8,086 nucleotides of DNA. Source: a bacterium (GTDB lineage Bacteria > Patescibacteria > Dojkabacteria > JAKAPS01 > JAJZLI01). How positions within the stretch are numbered: position 1 is the stretch's first letter; each line of letters starts with the position of its first letter. This document shows positions 5,936-8,086 of the stretch, piece by piece. The notes beneath the pieces are model-generated. The model was not told the DNA's origin and ran no database searches. It saw nothing but the letters and a program-made list of their open reading frames with translations. The translations under genes and the position numbers were made by a program. Where the stretch lies: the NCBI GenBank assembly GCA_021809565.1, contig JAJZKG010000022.1:1-8086 (forward strand). The letters are read 5' to 3'.

Positions 5936-6914
5936 ACTTCATAATCATTCGGATTTTGTAACCTTTCCTTAATATTTTTTTTTCTTCGTAAATTGCATTT
6001 CTATATTTTGTATCTACTTTTGTAAGTTTTGATAACTTTCCATTCTCAATAAAGATAGGGTCTATATATCTTACCTTTTCTCTGACGTGTATGTTTCCAT
6101 TACCATCAAAAACAAAATTTAATCTGCCACCAACGTTTCTTAAATTCTCCAAAATTTGTTTATCTTTTGAGGTTTTCAGATACTTTATTATCGACTTTTC
6201 TGATTCAATATAAAATTGTTTTATATTAACAATACCCCTTTCTAAGCCAAGCTTTATTGCATTTGAAAGAAAGTACGCTCTTAAGCCAGTTTCTGCATTA
6301 CCCCAATCGCTTTTTGTTCCATTTAGATATCCTTCTGCAAGATTTTTTGCAGCTTGTCTTGATTTAAATATTATGCGATTATCCTTTACAATCAAATTAT
6401 CTACACAAATATCAGTATCCATATTTTTGTAAAACATATAGCGTAATCCATAATCAATTCTGTCTGCGCACAATTCAGGTATTGGTCTTTCTAATAGATT
6501 AAATTTCTTGTGTATTTCATAATCTCCCATTGCGTTTACGTCTAAATCATATTTATTCAGTATTTTACCTATTTCAGAATGTTCTAAGAAGTTTCTAAGA
6601 TTATCACCAGCGTAATTGTCATATTTATTAGTATTAAACACAAGATCTATAACATGAGAAAAGGCAGTATGTGATGCATCGTGAAGAAGGCCTGCAATTT
6701 GCTCTTCTAAACTGGCATTAAGTTTTCTTAACAGTAACATAACTCCTACGCTATGCTCCCATCTCGAATATCTTTTTCCAGAAGAGGTATTAAACTCCTT
6801 TAAACCGCTTTGTGATATATACTTTAATCTGGTAAGGTCTTTACAGCTAAATAGTTCCCTAATTACGGGTTCTGTTATTTCAAAATTACCATAAATATTA
6901 TCTTTTACATTCAT
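5934..6914 (-). CDS. HD-domain phosphohydrolase, COG1078 (dNTPase/SAMHD1-like)
   Basis: This is a cytoplasmic protein of 326 residues. The N-terminal half holds a complete HD metal-binding set: His54 in YSRWEHSVGV, His78-Asp79 in LLHDASHTAFSH, and Asp151 in CADRIDYG. The spacing and flanking words match COG1078 proteins, the prokaryotic relatives of SAMHD1 and Dgt, which hydrolyse (d)NTPs or related phosphomonoesters. The opening IYGNFEITEPVIRELF and LKYISQSG segments are also typical of that group. The C-terminal half, from about residue 170, is the helical extension seen in the family, somewhat divergent. The ATG at 6914 is 26 bases below a clear TATA box, so a leaderless message is likely. 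Biochemical substrate is unproven. A nucleotide-pool or defence role by dNTP depletion is possible but not shown by the context. Confidence 0.88.
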   Translation of the reverse strand: MNVKDNIYGNFEITEPVIRELFSCKDLTRLKYISQSGLKEFNTSSGKRYSRWEHSVGVMLLLRKLNASLEEQIAGLLHDASHTAFSHVIDLVFNTNKYDNYAGDNLRNFLEHSEIGKILNKYDLDVNAMGDYEIHKKFNLLERPIPELCADRIDYGLRYMFYKNMDTDICVDNLIVKDNRIIFKSRQAAKNLAEGYLNGTKSDWGNAETGLRAYFLSNAIKLGLERGIVNIKQFYIESEKSIIKYLKTSKDKQILENLRNVGGRLNFVFDGNGNIHVREKVRYIDPIFIENGKLSKLTKVDTKYRNAIYEEKKILRKGYKIRMIMK

Positions 6915-6935
6915 AGTATTACTTCTTTTCCTAAG

Positions 6936-6944
6936 CTTTTATAA
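6936..6944 (-). promoter_or_regulatory. TATA box for the HD-domain gene
   Basis: Minus strand reads TTATAAAAG, centred 26 bases before the ATG at 6914, the cleanest promoter in the window. The sequence is nearly symmetric, so it could also fire toward the GC-rich region on the plus strand. Confidence 0.6.
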
Positions 6945-7225
6945 CTATCTCTCTAACCACCATGAGACCGCCACGATCCAGCGAATGAAAAAACTGTCTG
7001 CATGGAATCTGCTAACCACTAAGTCGCCCAATGCAGGTATTGAAACTGCGGCTTACTGGTTAACAGCCAGTCACTCTCTGAATACAAAACAGGGTGTTAT
7101 GTTCTCATTTCCATACCAAGTTAATTCAATTATTCGAACTGATTTATGTATACTCTTTTGAAAAATTTTTATATAGCATGCGGGTGTGGTGAGCAGAACG
7201 ATATTAAGACTCGTTAACCGTTGTT
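6945..7225. other. GC-rich gene-poor region holding a tRNA-like segment
   Basis: This gap of about 280 bases contains a block (about 6955-7100) much richer in G+C than the rest of the window. In AT-rich archaea that usually marks a structured RNA or foreign DNA. It includes the tRNA-Asn-like half at 7025-7078 (minus). An 8-base direct repeat, CTAACCAC, is at 6953-6960 and 7012-7019. A + strand frame of 58 codons is at 6985-7161, with no recognised product. An AT-rich segment with aaaaattttt (7161-7170) and a TATA-like tttttatata (7166-7175) follows. A second GC-rich patch lies at about 7176-7220. No complete gene can be called here with confidence. Confidence 0.5.
7025..7078 (-). tRNA. tRNA-Asn(GUU)-like 3' half; no 5' half found
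   Basis: On the minus strand this reads as a tRNA from the D-stem 3' strand to the discriminator base. GAGT (22-25) and G26 come first, then an anticodon stem ACTGG/CCAGT with a perfect 7-base loop CTGTTAA, giving anticodon GTT (7064-7062). A 5-base variable loop AAGCC follows, then a T arm GCAGT-TTCAATA-CCTGC. The acceptor 3' strand is ATTGGGC, with discriminator G73 as expected for Asn. Spacing is canonical at every step. Deviations are T53 opposite C61 instead of the invariant G-C pair, and A60. The matching acceptor strand GCCCAAT and a D-stem partner for GAGT are not found upstream on this strand. So it is a split-tRNA 3' half, an integration-site duplicate of a tRNA end, or a decayed tRNA. 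Confidence 0.42.
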
Positions 7226-7327
7226 TTACTTAAAATGTAATTTCTTTATATCTAATTGTACTATCAATTGTTTTCTAATGTCAAAGAGTTCTTTTTGTCC
7301 TGTATCATTTTCAATATTTGGCAATTG
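7226..7327 (-). pseudogene. In-frame continuation (33 codons) beyond the TAA of the hypothetical gene
   Basis: Directly after the TAA at 7330-7328 the same frame stays open for 33 codons, starting QLPNIENDTGQKELFD and ending in LHFK then TAA at 7228-7226. Its composition is protein-like (mixed charged and hydrophobic residues, alternating helix pattern) and joins smoothly to the preceding LFDII. No start codon with its own promoter is evident. It is best read as the cut-off C-terminus of the upstream gene, giving an ancestral product of about 147 residues. Confidence 0.45.
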
Positions 7328-7669
7328 TTATATTATATCAAATAGTTTTATCGCCGCTTTCTCAGAAAGTTCTATTATTACTGTTTTAGACCCAGGCCAG
7401 AGAATTTCTCCAGGTTTTCTTGATTTTTTAATTTCATCTAGTATCTCATTTTCTTTTCTTTCTTCTAGAAATTTTATAAGATTTTTATACACGTTTTCCC
7501 ATTCAAAGCGATCTTCAGGATCATTCTCAAATGCAGTACCAGAGTTGTCTAAAAGCTCTAACTTTATCATAAATTTACCTTCTATAAAACTTGTTTTAAC
7601 TAGAAATATAATCCTTTCGTCAATCAAAGTTAACTTTTGTTTGTCGAAATTAATGCTGTGTACCTGCAA
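7328..7669 (-). CDS. Unrecognised small protein, probably prematurely terminated
   Basis: I do not recognise this 113-residue product. It starts at a TTG (7669), because an in-frame TAA lies only one codon upstream. An internal ATG at 7570 (residue 34) is the alternative and has a TATA-like GTTAAAAC 27 bases before it. The N-terminal part alternates short beta-like stretches (LTLIDERIIFLVKT, KFMIKLELLD). An acidic turn (ENDPEDRFEWENVY) leads to a charged helix rich in E and K (about 64-84). Then comes GEILWPGSKTVIIELSEKAA before the stop. It has no membrane segment, no signal peptide and no cysteine motif. The frame continues past the TAA for 33 protein-like codons, so the gene may be broken or misread. 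The opposite strand also has a long open frame, but that one is Ser/Phe-rich and looks like a shadow. Confidence 0.5.
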   Translation of the reverse strand: MQVHSINFDKQKLTLIDERIIFLVKTSFIEGKFMIKLELLDNSGTAFENDPEDRFEWENVYKNLIKFLEERKENEILDEIKKSRKPGEILWPGSKTVIIELSEKAAIKLFDII

Positions 7670-7694
7670 CTTTTAAACTTCGTCAACTAGTGGG

Positions 7695-7720
7695 ATTTAC
7701 ATCTTTAATTTTATGTAAAT
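7695..7720. repeat. Perfect 8-bp inverted repeat upstream of the hypothetical gene
   Basis: ATTTACAT (7695-7702) and ATGTAAAT (7713-7720) form a perfect dyad with a 10-base AT-rich spacer. It lies in the promoter region of the minus-strand hypothetical gene, around the best TATA-like run (about 7703-7713). That placement suits an operator for a dimeric regulator. A second small dyad, CTGCA/TGCAG, is at 7740-7757. Confidence 0.4.
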
Positions 7721-7767
7721 GTTATTGGACTTGGTATCACTGCAGCTTTTCATGCAGTTTCTTCAGA

Positions 7768-7781
7768 TAAATATTATTATA
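7768..7781 (+). promoter_or_regulatory. TATA-like box for the YdeI-family gene
   Basis: ATAAATATTATTAT-like sequence is centred about 29 bases before the ATG at 7805, consistent with leaderless or near-leaderless transcription. Confidence 0.45.
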
Positions 7782-7804
7782 CAATTGTTTACAAAATAAT
7801 ACAT

Positions 7805-8086
7805 ATGGATGAAGTACTTTCATTTAAGACATCTAAAGCTTTTGAAAGATGGCTTAGTAAGAACTATTACAGATCCAAAGGTTTCTGGTTACGGGTGTAT
7901 AAGAAAGGCTTTGGTACAAACGCGTTAAAAAGCACTAAAGTGCTTGATCCACTACTTTGCTATGGTTGGATAACTGGACAAGCTAAACGCGGCGACGAAG
8001 AATCCGTATTATGGTGGGTCTGTCCAAGGAGAAAGAATAGTTTATGGTCAGAGGTAAATAAAAATCATGCTGAAAGATTAATCAAT
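7805..8086 (+). CDS. YdeI/OmpD-associated family protein, 3' end beyond window
   Basis: The first 94 residues are present, translated by hand from the ATG at 7805 to the window end. Full-length members are about 185-200 residues, so roughly half is missing. The family (COG4430) carries a DUF1801-like or related C-terminal part and is loosely annotated as bacteriocin-protection or OmpD-associated; its biochemical function is not established. Recognisable words in order are SFKTSKAFERWLSKN at the start, GFWLRVYKKG (26-35), then DPLLCYGWITGQAKRGDEES and PRRKNSLWSEVNKNHAERLI. CYGWI-GQ and the P-R-R-S-WS-N-ERL pattern are diagnostic. GC content is higher than in the archaeal-looking genes, as for the VOC gene, and the family is mainly bacterial. 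A transferred gene is therefore likely (inference). Confidence 0.87.
   Translation, partial: MDEVLSFKTSKAFERWLSKNYYRSKGFWLRVYKKGFGTNALKSTKVLDPLLCYGWITGQAKRGDEESVLWWVCPRRKNSLWSEVNKNHAERLIN

Noticed and set aside
6947..6990. D-arm-like TCTC...GGTGGTTA...GAGA on the minus strand, considered as the 5' half of a permuted tRNA
   Set aside because: The bases before it do not pair with the ATTGGGC acceptor strand of the tRNA-like half, and no anticodon stem follows.
7133..7140. TTCGAAC-like loop considered as a tRNA T arm on the plus strand
   Set aside because: The flanking stem is weak A/T and G-T pairing without the conserved G53-C61, and no anticodon arm lies at the right distance upstream.
7176..7226. 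Second GC-rich patch with a TATA-like run before it, considered as a small RNA or tRNA
   Set aside because: It contains GTTAACC like the tRNA half but has C instead of U before a putative GUU anticodon and no supporting stems. A C/D-box sRNA also lacks a clear C box.
7221..7676. Plus-strand open frame of 151 codons opposite the hypothetical gene
   Set aside because: It is dominated by Ser, Phe, Ile and Asn with scattered Cys, begins at TTG, and has no promoter-like spacing. The minus-strand frame has a balanced, protein-like composition, so this is an antisense shadow.

Overview
The window is strongly AT-rich and looks archaeal. Arg codons are mostly AGA/AGG and Ile is often ATA. Nearly every gene has a TATA-like box about 25-35 bases upstream of its start codon, with no convincing Shine-Dalgarno site. 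That is the usual picture for leaderless or very short-leader archaeal transcripts. A Thermoplasmata-type or DPANN-type archaeon fits, but I cannot assign the lineage from sequence alone.

Left part (1-3500, all minus strand). A probable operon reads from 2216 down to 1. Its first gene is a COG2403 / cyclic 2,3-diphosphoglycerate synthetase-like P-loop protein. Four bases after it comes an ornithine carbamoyltransferase-type gene that runs off the window edge. Upstream, with its own promoter, is a Kef/NapA-type cation:proton antiporter (3500-2274). This part deals with carbamoyl-phosphate/arginine metabolism and ion homeostasis.

Middle part (3559-5933). This holds a minimal O6-alkylguanine-DNA alkyltransferase (minus), a divergent SAM-dependent methyltransferase (plus), 3-methyladenine DNA glycosylase I (minus) and, divergent from the last, a PhnB-like VOC protein (plus) that is richer in GC than its neighbours. 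Two direct or excision alkylation-repair enzymes lie within 1.8 kb of each other, which suggests a small alkylation-defence neighbourhood.

Right part (5934-8086). A COG1078-type HD-domain phosphohydrolase (minus) is followed by a GC-rich, gene-poor stretch (about 6945-7225). That stretch contains what looks like the 3' half of a tRNA-Asn(GUU) on the minus strand without its 5' half. Next is an unrecognised minus-strand gene whose reading frame seems to be cut by an in-frame TAA and continues for 33 more codons. The window ends inside a YdeI/OmpD-associated family gene (plus).

The most interesting observations are the tRNA half (split tRNA, integration-site remnant or decayed tRNA), the interrupted hypothetical gene, and the COG2403-carbamoyltransferase operon with its HPLP variant motif. 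I saw no CRISPR array, no complete insertion sequence and no complete rRNA or tRNA gene.
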